NCBI GenBank assembly: GCA_013811975.1
Contig: JACCUF010000235.1
Location: 1 to 14,597 of the forward strand
Length of the DNA stretch: 14,597 nucleotides
Source: Geodermatophilaceae bacterium
GTDB taxonomy: Bacteria; Actinomycetota; Actinomycetes; Mycobacteriales; Geodermatophilaceae
Reading direction: 5' to 3'
In this document: positions 14,414 through 14,597 of the stretch, one piece after another
Numbering within the stretch: position 1 is the first letter of the stretch
How the letters are laid out: each line of letters opens with the position of its first letter
Notes under the pieces: model-generated
Databases searched by the model: none
What the model was told of the DNA's origin: nothing
The model's input: the letters and a program-made list of their open reading frames with translations, nothing else
Made by a program: the position numbers and the translations under genes

Positions 14414-14597
14414 CCCTGGAACGTCTCCCGCAACGTCTTCTTGGAGAATTTTCCGACCGAGGTCTTGGGTACCTCGTCGACGAACACCACGTCGTCGGGC
14501 ATCCACCACTTGGCGATCCGTCCCTCGAGGAAGCCCAGGATCTCCTCCTTGCTGACCTCCTCGCCCTTCTTCACCACGACGCAGGCCAGCGGGCGCT
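14356..14597 (-). CDS. C-terminal fragment of an acyl-CoA synthetase (AMP-binding family), cut by the window edge
   Basis: Only the last 80 or so codons are in the window; the gene continues to the right. The visible part, from RPLACVVVKKGEEVSKEE through FLEGRIAKWWMPDDVVFVDE to PKTSVGKFSKKTLRE, is the C-terminal domain of ANL-superfamily fatty acyl-CoA ligases (FadD group). The Lys in PKTSVGKF is the conserved adenylation-step lysine. Such enzymes activate fatty acids with ATP and CoA, supplying substrate for the FadAB steps encoded elsewhere here. No start is inside the window; the frame is open to base 14597. The tail has a repeated PTADGS, from the 18-bp tandem repeat, and overlaps the converging HAD gene by 58 bp. 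Confidence 0.9.
   Translation of the reverse strand, partial: RPLACVVVKKGEEVSKEEILGFLEGRIAKWWMPDDVVFVDEVPKTSVGKFSKKTLRETFQGYVLPTADGSPTADGSPTA
14363..14407. repeat. 18-bp tandem repeat (2.5 copies) coding on both strands
   Basis: The unit GTCGGTGAACCGTCCGCT occurs perfectly at 14363-14380 and 14381-14398, followed by GTCGGT-AAC (14399-14407), a partial copy lacking the sixth-position continuation. The length is a multiple of three, so it stays in frame both ways: AVGEPS in the HAD tail and PTADGS in the acyl-CoA synthetase tail. Confidence 0.9.

Noticed and set aside
1..14597. Mobile elements, CRISPR, tRNA/rRNA, toxin-antitoxin or biosynthetic cluster genes
   Set aside because: No transposase, integrase, evenly spaced repeat-spacer array, tRNA fold or rRNA segment is visible. 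The repeats found are short, few and unspaced by unique spacers of regular size.

Overview
The window is high-GC DNA (roughly two thirds G+C by eye, with third codon positions mostly G/C) from an actinobacterium. The case for Actinomycetia rests on gene content and order: an actinobacterial DUF3000 gene beside an HRDC-type ribonuclease D, a two-gene fadA-fadB beta-oxidation operon, hemE followed by a DUF4349 lipoprotein and a HemY-type oxidase, and a FadD-like ligase tail. I cannot name the genus. There is no sign of phage, plasmid, transposon, CRISPR, rRNA or tRNA. This looks like core chromosome, nearly fully packed with genes.

Layout. (1) Positions 15-386 (+): a small unrecognised protein ending in a stem-loop that overlaps its stop codon. 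(2) Positions 510-4381 (+): dxs, the first enzyme of the MEP isoprenoid pathway, then an OmpR-family response regulator 4 bp downstream and its HAMP-containing sensor kinase 25 bp after that; this looks like one transcription unit. (3) Positions 4475-9794 (-), read right to left: DUF3000, ribonuclease D, thiolase fadA and the trifunctional-type fadB. DUF3000/RNase D overlap by ATGA and fadA/fadB by GTGA. Between RNase D and fadA lies a promoter candidate that would give a leaderless fadA mRNA, with a near-palindromic operator across it. (4) Positions 9795-10099: a 305-bp divergent intergenic region containing two pairs of imperfect tandem repeats. (5) Positions 10100-11149 (+): hemE. It converges with, and overlaps by 44 bp, a DUF4349 lipoprotein gene (11106-12158, -). 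(6) Positions 12278-14413 (+): a HemY-type porphyrinogen oxidase and then a HAD phosphatase. (7) Positions 14356-14597 (-): the C-terminus of an acyl-CoA synthetase running off the right edge. It overlaps the HAD gene tail by 58 bp, and an 18-bp tandem repeat is read in frame by both genes.

How the genes fit together. The window joins isoprenoid precursor supply (dxs), fatty-acid beta-oxidation (fadA, fadB and the incoming synthetase) and haem synthesis (hemE, hemY). In Actinobacteria the HemY-type enzyme normally acts in the coproporphyrin-dependent branch. The hemQ/chdC gene often found next to it is not here; the HAD gene occupies that place.

I found no convincing undescribed system. The observations most worth testing are the dxs-two-component linkage, the fadAB operator with leaderless promoter, and the two convergent overlapping gene tails, one of them carrying a bidirectionally coding tandem repeat.
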